A stretch of 64,000 nt of DNA from an uncultured Sutterella sp. GTDB lineage: Bacteria; Pseudomonadota; Gammaproteobacteria; Burkholderiales; Burkholderiaceae_F. This document shows, in pieces, positions 26,849 through 37,900 of this stretch. The notes under the pieces were generated by a model that saw only the letters and a program-made list of their open reading frames with translations, made no database searches and had not been told where the DNA came from. The translations under genes and the position numbers were made by a program. The stretch covers positions 62,001 through 126,000 of the forward strand of contig CABQGK010000002.1 in assembly GCA_902463725.1 (NCBI GenBank). Reading direction: 5' to 3'. The number at the start of each line of letters is the position of its first letter. Position 1 is the stretch's first letter.

Positions 26849-29800
26849 TCAGTTTTCCTTTTGCTTGTAAGCTTCAAAGACTCGCCAAGCGCGCGCGTAG
26901 TCTTCCTCGCGCTTCATCTTAAAGAACGGCGCCTGCCAGCGAATCGTGCGCTGCCGTGGACCGCCAGGAAGCGTGTCGTCCATGTAGGTCCAAGAGACTT
27001 CGCCAGACTCCATATCACGCACATCCTCAAAGCCCACACCGTTAAGGCGCACCGAGCCATTGATGGCAAAAATCTCACCCTCAGCTGGCTTAGTCGCCTT
27101 GCGTGGAAGACCCACACCGCGCAAGCCCAAACTGTTCGGCGTAAAAATGATTCGCCCCTTCTGATCATAGAAGGTGTCTTCATCGTAACTACGCATAATG
27201 CGGAAACCAAGGCTGTAACTTGTTTGCAGCTCTTCGAGCGTCAACCTCAGTGCAAGTGCCACAAGCACGTCGATCTCAAGGAGTGCCTGTCGACGCTCAA
27301 GATCCGTGCGTAGCGCGTTGCTACGGCGCCATGCAGGTGTCAACTCATGGAAGAAATCGCGGTTAAGCGCAGGCAAATCCACTGTCCAGCACTCAGCACG
27401 CATGTCTTCGGTGAAAGCATCCTTCCAGAGATCCGCGTAGTACGTCGTCAGCGCGTTAAGGCAGAGAGCACGAGTGCGCAATGCGCTTTCCCATGGACCG
27501 AAATCGGGGACAGGAATGCTTTTGAGCAAGTTGGGCTGCATATGCCCTTTATTCTGTTGTCGTATGTAGAAATCTGTCGGCAGAGCGGCTAGATAACCAG
27601 CAACAACAGTTAAAACCTTCGAGCAATCACGGAAGGCCATGGTCTGGAGAGTAAACACGTGGGACATCAAAGGAGGAAGTATCCCAGAAGTTAGCGTTCT
27701 TTCTCGGTCCATTTGTACCATTTCCCTCAGTGCCACTCGGTAGAACGCATCAATAGGTGTCCCTTGTTTGACTGAACCGTCTGGCCGCTTTTCATCCTTA
27801 TCCCACTCTACCTTGGGCATACGCCGCAGATATTCGTCACGATCAACGTTCGGGAGATATTTGACGCGTGGGAGATAATCATCAGGTATATAGGTCAGAT
27901 CCACGATAGACCACGCCTTATGATTTAAGCAAGGATTATCTGGGCACTTGAATAGCGGGGAACCAACGGCCACATGAGGACCGTTGAGTATGACATCTTC
28001 GACCTTGGTCGGGAAAACGGTAGCGTTTACACTCAATTCTCTTATCGTTCCATCGGTCTTTGCAGTGGATTCGTTCCAACACGAGGAAATACTCACCTGG
28101 GTATCCCCTAAACGCGTAGAAATGAGACCAAACTTTTCCAAAATCTGAAGCAGTTCTTTTGCGTGCAAACTCGGCAACTGAGGGGCTTGAGGGTCGCTGT
28201 CAAAAATCTTTGCAACTAGTCCCAACAATTCTGTTGTGTACAGGATTTTGCGACTTGGATGTCCAGCTACATTCCAACATCCATTCTTATCTCGTACTCC
28301 TTCGACTGAGGATTGATTAGGGATGTCACACAAGTCAATCGTGTTGGGAGAGAATAAATTATTGATGCTTGTGAACCTAATGTCACTTGTCCTCTGACCA
28401 TAGATATTGATAGAGAAATTCAAACTGCTAGCAACATCTGGGAAAAGTCCTACTACATTTGAAAACTGATAGTGCTTACGGACACGCGTGTAGACCTCTT
28501 TGCGTAGTGCCAAACCATTAGTCTCCGTGTACACCGTTTCAGGGTGCAATAGTCCTTGTACACCATTTGGCGCAGCATTTCTCCAGACCGTCGGGAGGAA
28601 CAGTTTAAATAAGTCTGTTCGATTGCCGGCCATCTCAGGGTAAGCATCTTCGGAATTAAAGAAATTCTGACTGCCTGCGGTGGCGCAATAGGCCTCCAGC
28701 CAGCTCTTGTAGGCCGCTGGGTGGCGCTCAAAGAACGTTCCACCCTCGTTGTCACGCTTACCAAGCACCACGTCTTGGATGCCTTTGGTCGAGTAATCCT
28801 TTTCGCGAATGCGATACCACGGATCCGCATCAGCCATGACGCCCGCCGAATCCCAGCTTGCCACCATCCAAGGCGGGTTGCCAAGCGTCAGATCAAAGCC
28901 TGGGGCCGAACCGTCTTGTGGCATGAAGATGTCTGCAAAGCGCAGCGGCCAGTGCATGAAGCGATGGGTTTTGGCGAGTTTCGCCACAACGCCAATAGCT
29001 GGGAAGCGCGCCGCGAGATCACGCACACGGCGCTCCCACCGCTCACTAATGCCAAGCGACTGCTCGTCGCTCTCGGCCTGTTCTGCTTCGACCTTCGTAA
29101 AGAGGTCGGTGTGCTGGACGTTTTGGGCAGATACATCCACCCCGGCCATGATCGCAAAGAGCTGATCAAGGTACTCGGTGCGTGTCGGGAGTTTGTACAC
29201 TTCGGTGATCGGCCAGGCCCAGAGGGCGCACCAATAGTCCATCACAAGTTTGAGGCGCGCGAAGTACCCTGAGCTTGCTGAGCCGTCTCCGTAACGCGCT
29301 TCATCCATGAGCGCCATCTTCTGCTCATAGGTGAGGTTTGTTTTGGGCGTGTCCTTGCGACCATAGATGTCGTAGCAGTCCGTGGTTTGATCGTTGAGCT
29401 TGGCGAGTTCTGCAGCCCAGCGTTGCCAACCATCCTCCACCATCGCTGAAAGGAACACCAGTTTGCTCAATTCCCCTTCTTGCAGGGGCTTGGTGAATTC
29501 CTTGCGCCAGACTTTCAGTGCTGCCATTTTCTCAGGTTCAAGCGCAGCGACTTCCTTGTTGGTGTAATTCGCCATATCGGCGTTAGGTAAGAGGAAGTGC
29601 CAGATGCCGCCTGCGGGAAGGGGCTTTGCACCCACCTCTTCAATCGCGACGCGCCCTTTGCCCTTCTTTTTGAGAAGTTCCTCGGAGTCCACGCACTGAC
29701 GGCGTGCGCCAAATAGCGAATTGCCGCTATGGAGCTGCAACCCAAACCACGGCACGTAGTGGTCGTTCGAGAGGGCATTGAGCCACAAGGAGACTTCCGC

Positions 29801-31840
29801 AAGCTCCACGGCCACGGGGTTTAAGTCAACGCCAAAGATGTTTCGATCTGCCAAGAACATCTTGACCTTCTGCAACTCCTCGCGGTACTCGTCTTGTGTC
29901 AAGAGCTTCGCGCCCGGCACCTTCATGGCGTACTTCATGTAGAGCTCCGCCACCTGATTGACACCTTCGTTTAAGAACGCGGCGCTCCCCATCGCAGGTT
30001 CACAGATGCGCCACGTGAGGATTTTCTCTGCGCGCGCTTTGTCGTCGGGGAGCTCGTCGAGCTGCTGCTTCACAAGCACATCGAGCGCCTCTTTCACCAA
30101 GCACTTGGTGAGCACTTCTGGGGTGTAGTAAGAAGCGGAATTTTCTCGGGCGGAGCCTGCCATACGATAGATGAAGGCGCCCTTTTCGTACTTCTTGAGC
30201 GTTTTGAGTCCCGTAACGGGATCCTCAACAAATACTTTCTCATCGTCGCTATAGCGATCGATCTCGGACTCGGGCACAAAGTACGCAGCTTCAAGCGGAT
30301 CCACTTCGGCCACGTCCGCTTTCTTGACTTCGTAAAGCGTCTCATCTGCAAAGAATCCACGATAAGAGAGCAAGGCCTCATAGACCGCTCCCAGCTGGTT
30401 AAGCCCCAAGTGCGCATAGGAAATTCGGCCTCGCCGAGCGCCACGCTTGCCCTTTGCGGGGCGCGAAAGACTCATGAGTTCGATGACGCGCTGAAGCACC
30501 CAGTTGGGGAACTGTACTTCTTTGAGAAGCGGGAGCTTCTTCGCATCAAACAAGCTGCTTGGGAGGCGCTCGATCGTAAAGGCGCTGGCTGTGGCCATCG
30601 TATTGGTGATGGTGCCCGCGGGCGTGCCTTCTTCAAAGAATCTAAAGAGCCGATCAATGCTCTGGTGCAGGTATGTGCCGTTGCGCTCTGCCTCCCCCAC
30701 CAAGGGAATGAGTTCAAGGTCACGTAGGCTCTCAAGCGAGTAGCCAGAGAGGTACGCCTCATCTTCAATGGGAACGTATTTGAGCTCGGGGCGCGACTCA
30801 ATGAAAAAGAGAAACAGCAAGCGGTACATGTAACGCAAGCATTCGTCCGAGAGCTCATCCTCGCGCAGGCGCTTATCCCCGCTAAAGAACCCTTCTTTGC
30901 CTTCACGCGCCTTTTCGCGAAGCTGGCGCGCGGCTTCGTTACCCAAGAGTTCAATGGACTCACGCAGTGCGTACTTCAAGTCGGTTGAGACGCCATGCGC
31001 GTGGCGATGGCTGTTTTCATCGATCCGCTCAAGGTAGCACTGCCCTTCGATCTGCTCAAAGGCTTCTGAGCCCACTAAAAGCGCGGTGGCTTGCAGAACC
31101 GCCGCTTCTCGGCGCGCGAGAATCTCGGGCCAGCTGAAACGCATCACACGGCGCTGCCCGAATTTCGCACGGTCAATGAGCACCCATTGAGTAAGCCCAG
31201 CGAGAATCACCCAGCGCGGGGCGTGCGTTTCGCGAAACACCCCGGCAATGAGCTGCGTGAGCCAATTGCGGCGCGAGAGTTGCGCGACTTTCTGGGTGGT
31301 AGCCCAATTTTCTGTGAGCTGCAGGGGGCTGATGCAGAGCTCTAGCGGATCGGTTTCATCAGTGGCTGTGCTTGCTGCTCCTTCTGCATCGACCTCAGTG
31401 GGCTCGATGCCGCCCTCGCGGCTCGCATGCAAAATCCAAAGATACGGTTCCCCCGTCAAGCTCAGGCGCTCACCGAGCAAAGGGAGGCGCACGCCATTTT
31501 CGAGCTCACGATCTTCAGGGGCCATGGGGAGGCCCAGTGCCCCCATAAGCACGCCAATGGCCTCACGCTCGGCGGCAATACGTGCCGCGCCTGTGAGCGG
31601 CTCCGCCTCTTTGATGTCGCGTAGCACTTCACGTGCCACACCTTCGAGACGACTCCAAGGTGAGAGATAACGGGTGAGCTTAACGCCGCGCGCGGCGGCC
31701 GCCTCCTCCTCGCTTTTGCTCTCTGCTTCCTTGGCGTTTTCTGCCTTGACCCGCTCGGAGAGCGTGCTTGCAAGCTGCTCATCGAGAAAGTGCTGGCTAT
31801 AAAACTCGTGCTCGTTCGTGATCCCGATCAGATTGGCCAT
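26849..31840 (-). CDS. Large Eco57I/PglX-like N6-adenine DNA methyltransferase
   Basis: This 1663-residue protein would methylate adenine in DNA using S-adenosylmethionine, probably to mark host DNA. The N-terminal half (about 1-550) resembles type IIG/PglX enzymes, including LLFLFFIESRPELKYVPIED near 345. Then come SARENSASYYTPE (about 562-574), SAM-binding motif I EPAMGSAAFL (614-623, methionine where many have cysteine), GVDLNPVAVELA, and catalytic NPPW (988-991). A target-recognition-like part follows at about 1130-1330 and a helical C-terminus. No PD-(D/E)XK head is obvious. The ATG at 31840 is chosen for its GAGG site; an upstream ATG at 31903 has none. The segment just after NPPW has clearly lower G+C than its surroundings. 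Confidence 0.9.
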   Translation of the reverse strand: MANLIGITNEHEFYSQHFLDEQLASTLSERVKAENAKEAESKSEEEAAAARGVKLTRYLSPWSRLEGVAREVLRDIKEAEPLTGAARIAAEREAIGVLMGALGLPMAPEDRELENGVRLPLLGERLSLTGEPYLWILHASREGGIEPTEVDAEGAASTATDETDPLELCISPLQLTENWATTQKVAQLSRRNWLTQLIAGVFRETHAPRWVILAGLTQWVLIDRAKFGQRRVMRFSWPEILARREAAVLQATALLVGSEAFEQIEGQCYLERIDENSHRHAHGVSTDLKYALRESIELLGNEAARQLREKAREGKEGFFSGDKRLREDELSDECLRYMYRLLFLFFIESRPELKYVPIEDEAYLSGYSLESLRDLELIPLVGEAERNGTYLHQSIDRLFRFFEEGTPAGTITNTMATASAFTIERLPSSLFDAKKLPLLKEVQFPNWVLQRVIELMSLSRPAKGKRGARRGRISYAHLGLNQLGAVYEALLSYRGFFADETLYEVKKADVAEVDPLEAAYFVPESEIDRYSDDEKVFVEDPVTGLKTLKKYEKGAFIYRMAGSARENSASYYTPEVLTKCLVKEALDVLVKQQLDELPDDKARAEKILTWRICEPAMGSAAFLNEGVNQVAELYMKYAMKVPGAKLLTQDEYREELQKVKMFLADRNIFGVDLNPVAVELAEVSLWLNALSNDHYVPWFGLQLHSGNSLFGARRQCVDSEELLKKKGKGRVAIEEVGAKPLPAGGIWHFLLPNADMANYTNKEVAALEPEKMAALKVWRKEFTKPLQEGELSKLVFLSAMVEDGWQRWAAELAKLNDQTTDCYDIYGRKDTPKTNLTYEQKMALMDEARYGDGSASSGYFARLKLVMDYWCALWAWPITEVYKLPTRTEYLDQLFAIMAGVDVSAQNVQHTDLFTKVEAEQAESDEQSLGISERWERRVRDLAARFPAIGVVAKLAKTHRFMHWPLRFADIFMPQDGSAPGFDLTLGNPPWMVASWDSAGVMADADPWYRIREKDYSTKGIQDVVLGKRDNEGGTFFERHPAAYKSWLEAYCATAGSQNFFNSEDAYPEMAGNRTDLFKLFLPTVWRNAAPNGVQGLLHPETVYTETNGLALRKEVYTRVRKHYQFSNVVGLFPDVASSLNFSINIYGQRTSDIRFTSINNLFSPNTIDLCDIPNQSSVEGVRDKNGCWNVAGHPSRKILYTTELLGLVAKIFDSDPQAPQLPSLHAKELLQILEKFGLISTRLGDTQVSISSCWNESTAKTDGTIRELSVNATVFPTKVEDVILNGPHVAVGSPLFKCPDNPCLNHKAWSIVDLTYIPDDYLPRVKYLPNVDRDEYLRRMPKVEWDKDEKRPDGSVKQGTPIDAFYRVALREMVQMDRERTLTSGILPPLMSHVFTLQTMAFRDCSKVLTVVAGYLAALPTDFYIRQQNKGHMQPNLLKSIPVPDFGPWESALRTRALCLNALTTYYADLWKDAFTEDMRAECWTVDLPALNRDFFHELTPAWRRSNALRTDLERRQALLEIDVLVALALRLTLEELQTSYSLGFRIMRSYDEDTFYDQKGRIIFTPNSLGLRGVGLPRKATKPAEGEIFAINGSVRLNGVGFEDVRDMESGEVSWTYMDDTLPGGPRQRTIRWQAPFFKMKREEDYARAWRVFEAYKQKEN

Positions 31841-31964
31841 GGTGCCCTCAGTCTTTTGTTCTCTTTGTTCGGTGCTTACTAACGTTGGCTCTGCGTAACG
31901 CATTTTCGCGGTGGGGGAGTCGCTTCGTGACGAGTCGTAGCTTCCACCCTCTGCGCTTTAGCCT

Positions 31965-34853
31965 TTAGCGCTTGGGCGAATCGAAGATCGCCACCAGCTG
32001 AATGTAGGCCGTATCCTCTGTGTCCACTGCGTACTCGAGGAAGCGCTGTGCCGCGTCGAACCGCCGTTCGATCTCTTCACTGCGTGCCTGACGGCGCTTT
32101 TGCTGCACCCCAGCAAGCTGCCCTTCTAAATCTTTTGCGAGCTGCTCGAAGTGCTTTTGCTTGAGCGCGGCAAGCTCTGCGAGGCCCGCCTCAAGCTTCG
32201 GGCGTGCAACCGCTTCGTAGTCGCGCTTGGCCTGCGATAGCGTCTGCTCGGCGAGCACTATCGCGCGCTTCAAAAGCGGCGCGTAGTTCGCGCTCACCAC
32301 CACATCCTCGTCGCTACTAGGCAAGAGGTTGCTGAGATCCATATCAAGCGAGAGCGCAGCCATTAAGTCGAAGAACGACTTCACGCTCAGCTCTCCGTCC
32401 TTTTCGTGCACAACCACCCAGCGGTGAATCGGAATAAAGCCACGATGATTCGGATAGCCCCCTTGCATCAGCACCCAACGTTCACCCGCGGGCACCCCTG
32501 GCAAGTGAAGCACGGGCGCAGTGTGACGTCCAAAGAGCCCCAACGCATGGTCCTCTAGCCAGTTCATTACGGGGTGCAGCGGGGTGAGCATCGACTGGTG
32601 CGGCCATTTGTCACCCGCCGCACGCGCGCGCTTCATCTCTTCTTTGACCACGTTGATGTCGTCGGTAAGGTCAAAGCGATTGTCCTCGGGGAGTAACTCC
32701 GCGGGTAAATACTTGCACCGCGCCTCCAGTTCACGATTCATTCCCAAGAGAATACGGTGCTCGTCAGAGAGGTCCAACTGGTTGCGGTCATAAATCCCTT
32801 CGCTATTCATGTAGCGAAGCACCGCTTTGGCAAAGTGCATCTCATCTGGGAAAAGCGTGCGCGGACGATAAACCGCCGCCTCGTATTGCTTGTGCGAGAG
32901 CACCGGCGCAATGGCCTTGGGTCGAGCTGAGCCCTCTTCCTCAGCCGTTGCTGCATCAAAAAGACTAAAGAAATCGTCCCCTTCCGCATCGAACGAGGCG
33001 ACATCACGCCCTTCAATCTGCTGCGCGGTTCGATCTTCCTGTTCTTCAGCGCTCAACATAAATTCCGCTGGATCGCTCAAATTCTCTTGAGCACGGCGAT
33101 CCTTTTCTGCCAGGAGCTCCAGCACACGCGCGTCGCCCAAGCTCTTTTCACTTGCGCCCGTGGTCTGCATGTACCAAATCTCTGGCACCTCAGTCTGACC
33201 ATAGCGGTCAATACGACCGTTGCGCTGCTGAAACGTCAGTAGCGACCAAGGAATGTCAAAGTGCACCATACGGTGCGCAAAGTGATGCAAATTAATACCT
33301 TCGCTCGCGACATCCGAGCAAAGTAATAGTCGCACGGGGGAATCGACGCGGTTAAATTCGTTGACGACCTCGGCAATTTCCGTATCTCGCATGCTTCCCT
33401 TGAGAACCTTCACCTCACGGCTCTTGAGCTGCGCACGCTTGGGGAGCTCTTGCGCCAAAAAGTCGAGCGTCTCAATCGATTCGGTAAAGATGACAAGTCG
33501 ATCTTTGGGGTCGTTCTTATTCCAGCCGATGCTCGCGGCGTTGCCCTGTCCGAGCATTTCCGCTAAACGCCCGAGTTTCGAGAAGGCTTCTGGCCCCACG
33601 TGCTTCACAAGCACAAGGAGCGCTTCGAGCTTGGCAATGTCGTTAGCCACAAGCGCGGGCTTTTTCGAGGCACGCAGTCGCTCCAAGCGATGCACGATCA
33701 CGGCCTCGCAGGCGGCAGGACTGGAAAAGAAGGCCTTCGTGAGCGTTGTCGCAAAGAGTTGCGCACCACGGCTCTCTTTCGCGTCCAGCGTATCAAAGCG
33801 TACCCCAGCGAGATAATCAAGCACCGCGTTTTCCTCAGCGCTTGCCGCCACACGCACAACGGAAATCTGACGGTCGGGGAATGTGCCCGAGACCTGATCA
33901 TGCACGTCACTCTTAAAGCGTCGGATCACCAGTCCCTTTGAACTAAAGTCCTCAAGGCGATAGTCCTTGGGATTAGCGATGGCCGTTGGGTCAAGCATGT
34001 TCATGAGGCTTGCAAAGCTCTCCGCACGTCCGTCATGGGGCGTTGCCGAGAGCATGATCATCGTGTCCGAGCGAGATGCAAGGAGCTTTGCAAGTTTGGC
34101 GCGCAGGCTACTGGAGCCACGCTCTGCAACGTTATGCGCCTCGTCAATAATGATGATGTCCCAGTACGCATGCTCAAGGTAGTCACGGTACTCGGTGTCG
34201 TTTTTAAGGGTATCGATCGAGATAATCGAGCGGTCAAAGTAGTGAAATGGGTTGTGGCTCGAAGGAATTCGAGCGCGAACCCGTGCGAGCCCCGTACTGT
34301 CCAAACGCACCAGCGGAATCGAGAAACGGTTCCAGAACTCCTGCTGGAACTGCTCGAGCATCGCTTTGGTGGTCAACACAAGAATACGGCGACCGCGACC
34401 GCGCGCAATCAACTCACTCGTGAGAATCCCCGCTTCAAGCGTCTTACCGATACCAACCGCATCGGCAATGAGAATACGCGCACGCGGCTGCGAAAGTGCC
34501 TGCAGCGCGGGGTCAAACTGATAGGGCATCGGATCCATAGCTGCACGGTCTGCCGCCACGATGCGCTTAGGATCGGTCTTGGGCGTTGCGCGCAGAAGCG
34601 CTTCAATAAAGAGCTTCGACTTCTGAAACCCTGGCGAGCGATCCTCCACAAGCCGTGTCGCTTCTGGGGTCAGTAGCTCAATACGATCCTCGTACTCCGT
34701 GTAAAAGAGCGAGACGCGCCCGCGCACTATTTCCGAGACGCCTACACACTTAAGGCGGTCACCGGCATGCGCGCTCATCCCTACCTCGAGCACGCGCCAC
34801 TCTGCATCGCGAATCACTACGTGCGAGCCTACCGGATAAGTTGTCGTAATCAT
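31965..34853 (-). CDS. SNF2/RapA-type helicase, DrmD-like
   Basis: This 962-residue SF2 ATPase is the first gene of the cassette. It has an SH3-like N-terminal stretch (YPVGSHVVIRDAEWRVLEVG), SNF2-type Walker A DAVGIGKTLEAG (about 131-142), DEAH (237-240), LSATPHDG, and helicase C motifs SDVASEGINLHHF and QQRNGRIDRYGQ. The C-terminal third is acidic then helical, ending in a coiled coil of about 80 residues. This organisation matches the DrmD helicase of class 1 DISARM and the BrxHII-type helicases by pattern; that match is from recall. The ATG at 34853 has AAAGGA upstream; a GTG at 34871 is possible. It lies 121 bases downstream of dnaE on the same strand and 124 bases before the methylase gene. 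Confidence 0.88.
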   Translation of the reverse strand: MITTTYPVGSHVVIRDAEWRVLEVGMSAHAGDRLKCVGVSEIVRGRVSLFYTEYEDRIELLTPEATRLVEDRSPGFQKSKLFIEALLRATPKTDPKRIVAADRAAMDPMPYQFDPALQALSQPRARILIADAVGIGKTLEAGILTSELIARGRGRRILVLTTKAMLEQFQQEFWNRFSIPLVRLDSTGLARVRARIPSSHNPFHYFDRSIISIDTLKNDTEYRDYLEHAYWDIIIIDEAHNVAERGSSSLRAKLAKLLASRSDTMIMLSATPHDGRAESFASLMNMLDPTAIANPKDYRLEDFSSKGLVIRRFKSDVHDQVSGTFPDRQISVVRVAASAEENAVLDYLAGVRFDTLDAKESRGAQLFATTLTKAFFSSPAACEAVIVHRLERLRASKKPALVANDIAKLEALLVLVKHVGPEAFSKLGRLAEMLGQGNAASIGWNKNDPKDRLVIFTESIETLDFLAQELPKRAQLKSREVKVLKGSMRDTEIAEVVNEFNRVDSPVRLLLCSDVASEGINLHHFAHRMVHFDIPWSLLTFQQRNGRIDRYGQTEVPEIWYMQTTGASEKSLGDARVLELLAEKDRRAQENLSDPAEFMLSAEEQEDRTAQQIEGRDVASFDAEGDDFFSLFDAATAEEEGSARPKAIAPVLSHKQYEAAVYRPRTLFPDEMHFAKAVLRYMNSEGIYDRNQLDLSDEHRILLGMNRELEARCKYLPAELLPEDNRFDLTDDINVVKEEMKRARAAGDKWPHQSMLTPLHPVMNWLEDHALGLFGRHTAPVLHLPGVPAGERWVLMQGGYPNHRGFIPIHRWVVVHEKDGELSVKSFFDLMAALSLDMDLSNLLPSSDEDVVVSANYAPLLKRAIVLAEQTLSQAKRDYEAVARPKLEAGLAELAALKQKHFEQLAKDLEGQLAGVQQKRRQARSEEIERRFDAAQRFLEYAVDTEDTAYIQLVAIFDSPKR

Positions 34854-34888
34854 CAGTCTGTCCTTTAGCACTTTCTAAGATGTGCGAA

Positions 34889-34907
34889 TGGGCGCAACGT
34901 GCGCCCA
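34889..34907 (-). other. Hairpin between dnaE and the cassette
   Basis: TGGGCGCA pairs with TGCGCCCA around a 3-base loop. There is no T-run on the minus strand, so read-through from dnaE into the defence cassette is possible. Confidence 0.45.
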
Positions 34908-34974
34908 GCTTCCCACGGTCGGTCTTCCTTTTGCTCTGAGCCTCTGCGCTCAGTGAGGTAGGATCGCGTGCGCC

Positions 34975-37900
34975 TTAATATTCGAGCCGCACCGCCCGCA
35001 CCCCTGGGATCTCACCAATTGCATCCATCACCTCATCGGCTGTTCTTACTGTAAACGGCAGATAGAGCACGCCAGCGAGATCCTTACTCTGCACTTCAAT
35101 CCCTAGGTTGGGTCCATCAGGCATCTTCTGCAACTGCAGCTGCTCAGTGAGTTTGTTAAATGCTTCATCGGCCATGTTCTCACCCACCGCGATGATGAGG
35201 TGCTTGGCCACACGAGCTCGGAACGTCTCCAAATCCATCGCATCAATCAGCGTGAGGCTGTTGCTCTTTTTGAATTCGCTCCAGCGAACCAGTACGCGCA
35301 AACACACCACGTGATCCACTTCGAAGAGCGCCTTGTACTTAGCCCACGTTTCCTCAAAGCAACGAACTTCCACGGTGCACGTACCGTCATCAATGGCTAA
35401 GACGCCAAACGCGCCATTTTTGCCTTGAACCATACGTGCCTGCGAGACGATCCCAGAAATCTTCACTTCCTTGCCGCCCTTGGCCGTACGCAGATCCGCG
35501 AGTTCACTGAGTGCGGTGGTGCCAAAGCGCTTTAGCTCCGTAGCGTAGTAATCCATCATATGACCAGAGAGCCAAAAGCCAAGCGCCGCTTTTTCTTCAC
35601 GCAGCTGACGCGCGCCGCCCCACGGGGCCGCATCCACCATCGTGGCCACGGGGAGCGCCTCCTCTTCGCCAAAGAGGCTACTTTGCCCAGCACTCGCCAC
35701 TGCGGCCTGCCCAGCGCTAATCGCGTTGGCCACGTTTGCAAAGAGTCGGCCACGGTTGCTGTCGAGGCTATCAAACGCGCCTACACGCACGAGCGACTCA
35801 AGGTGTCGCGCGGAGAGTCCTGGAGCACGCGCAGCCAAGTCGAAAATATCCTTGAAGGGGCCGCCCTCGACGCGGCTCTTCATGATCGTTTCGATCTGCT
35901 GCTGCCCCATGCCTTTGATGCCCCCAAGGCCAAAGCGGATATGCTCTGTGTCGGGCGCAGTAAAGAACCATTCACTCTCGTTGATATCAGGGGGCAGTAC
36001 GGTGATGCCGTTGGCCTTAGCGTCGTCAATGAGCGCTTTCATCTTGTCGGCCTGATCCATCACCATACAAAGGTTGGCGGCCATAAACGCGGCCGTGTGG
36101 TGCACCTTGAGGTACGCTGTCTGATAGGCCACATAGGAGTAAGCCGCCGCATGCGACTTGTTAAAGCCGTAGCCCGCGAACTTTTCCATCAAGTCAAAAA
36201 TCTCAGTAGCAACGGACTCTTTCACACCACGCTCAGCAGCGCCCTTGACGAAAACCTCGCGCTGCCGCTTCATCTCTTCGACGTTTTTCTTACCCATGGC
36301 GCGACGCAACAGGTCAGCGCCACCCAATGAGTAGCCGCCCACCACCTGTGCCACACGCATCACCTGTTCCTGATACACCATGATGCCGTAGGTTTCTCGC
36401 AGCACTGGCTCCATGCGCTCATCAAGATAGGTCACCTCTTCTTGGCCAAACTTACGTTTGATGAAGTCTGGAATCAGATCCATTGGCCCTGGACGATAGA
36501 GCGCGTTCAAGGCCACCAAATCCTCTAGGCAGTCAGGCTTTGCGTCACGCAGCAGCGCTCGCATCCCATCACTTTCAAACTGGAAGATCGCCGCCGTGTT
36601 GCCCTTTTGGAAGCACTCATACGTGGGTTCATCATCAATCGGGATGCGCTCAAGCTGAAAATCCGTGCCTGGGTTGAGCTTATCGATATAGTCCTTGGCT
36701 TTCTGAAGGATCGAGAGCGTTGTGAGGCCCAAAAAGTCGAACTTCACAAGGCCCACATTTTCGACGTCTTTTTTGTCGTACTGGCTAATGGTGTTCTCGG
36801 GGGAGCCGTCCGAGTTATAAAGCGGACAGAAGTCCGTGAGTTTGCCTGGCGCGATCAAAACGCCCCCCGCATGCATCCCGAGGTTTCGCGTAATGCCTTC
36901 CAAGGGACGCGCCAAGCGCATGAGCTCTTGGTACTGCTCGTCGCTCTCAATGGCCTCACGGAATTCCGGCACCGTCTCAAGCGTCTCCTCGAGCGTGACG
37001 TTTTTCCCTGGGATCGCTGGAATGAGTTTGGAGAGTCGATCGGCTTTACCAAAGGGAATATTGAGCACGCGTGCAACGTCTCGCACCACCGCCTTCGCAC
37101 CCATCGTACCGAACGTTGCGATCTGACTCACCGCATCCGCCCCGTAAGTCGCCTTCACGTATTCAATCGTGCGGTCACGGTTGTACTGGCAGAAGTCCAC
37201 GTCAAAGTCAGGCATGGAAACGCGCTCAGGGTTGAGGAATCGCTCAAAAAGCAAGTCGAACTTGAGCGGATCCAAATCGGTAATCCCAAGCGAATACGCC
37301 ACGAGCGACCCTGCACCCGAGCCGCGTCCTGGACCCACCGGCACTCCGTGCGTTTTTGACCAATTGATAAAGTCCTGCACGATGAGGAAGTACCCCGGGA
37401 ACTGCATCTTCTTGATGATGCCAAGCTCATAGTTGAGGCGCTCTTCGTAGGCGGGGCGCTTTTCAGCGCGAACTTTCTCATCGGGGTACAGGAAGGCCAA
37501 TCGCTTATCAAGCCCCTCGTGCGAGAGCTGATCCATGTAGTCATCAAGACTCATACCAGCTGGCGTCGGGAACACCGGTAGCTGCGGCTTACTCAAAACG
37601 CCGTCAAGGCTACAGCGTTTGGCAATTTCCACGCTGTTGGCAAGCGCACTCGGAATGTCGGCAAATAGTTCGAGCATTTCCGCTTCGCTCTTGAGGTATT
37701 GCTCCTCGGTGTAACGTCGCGCACGATGCGCGTCCGAGAGCCCCACCCCTTCGGCAATGCAGACACGAACCTCATGCGCCTCGAAGTCTGCACGCTCCAA
37801 AAACTGCACCGGGTGCGTCGCCACCACGGGTAGCCCCGCCTCGGCGGCCAAATTCACCAAAAAGCGCACAATGGCTTCATCGGCAGGACGCCCCGCACGC

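Noticed and set aside
17830..34853. Canonical BREX or class 2 DISARM
   Set aside because: No PglZ, BrxL, BrxC, separate DrmB or DrmC gene is present; only the methylase and helicase themes are shared.
35560..36330. A 256-codon plus-strand frame inside dnaE
   Set aside because: A shadow of the dnaE reading frame on the opposite strand; no motif or ribosome site.
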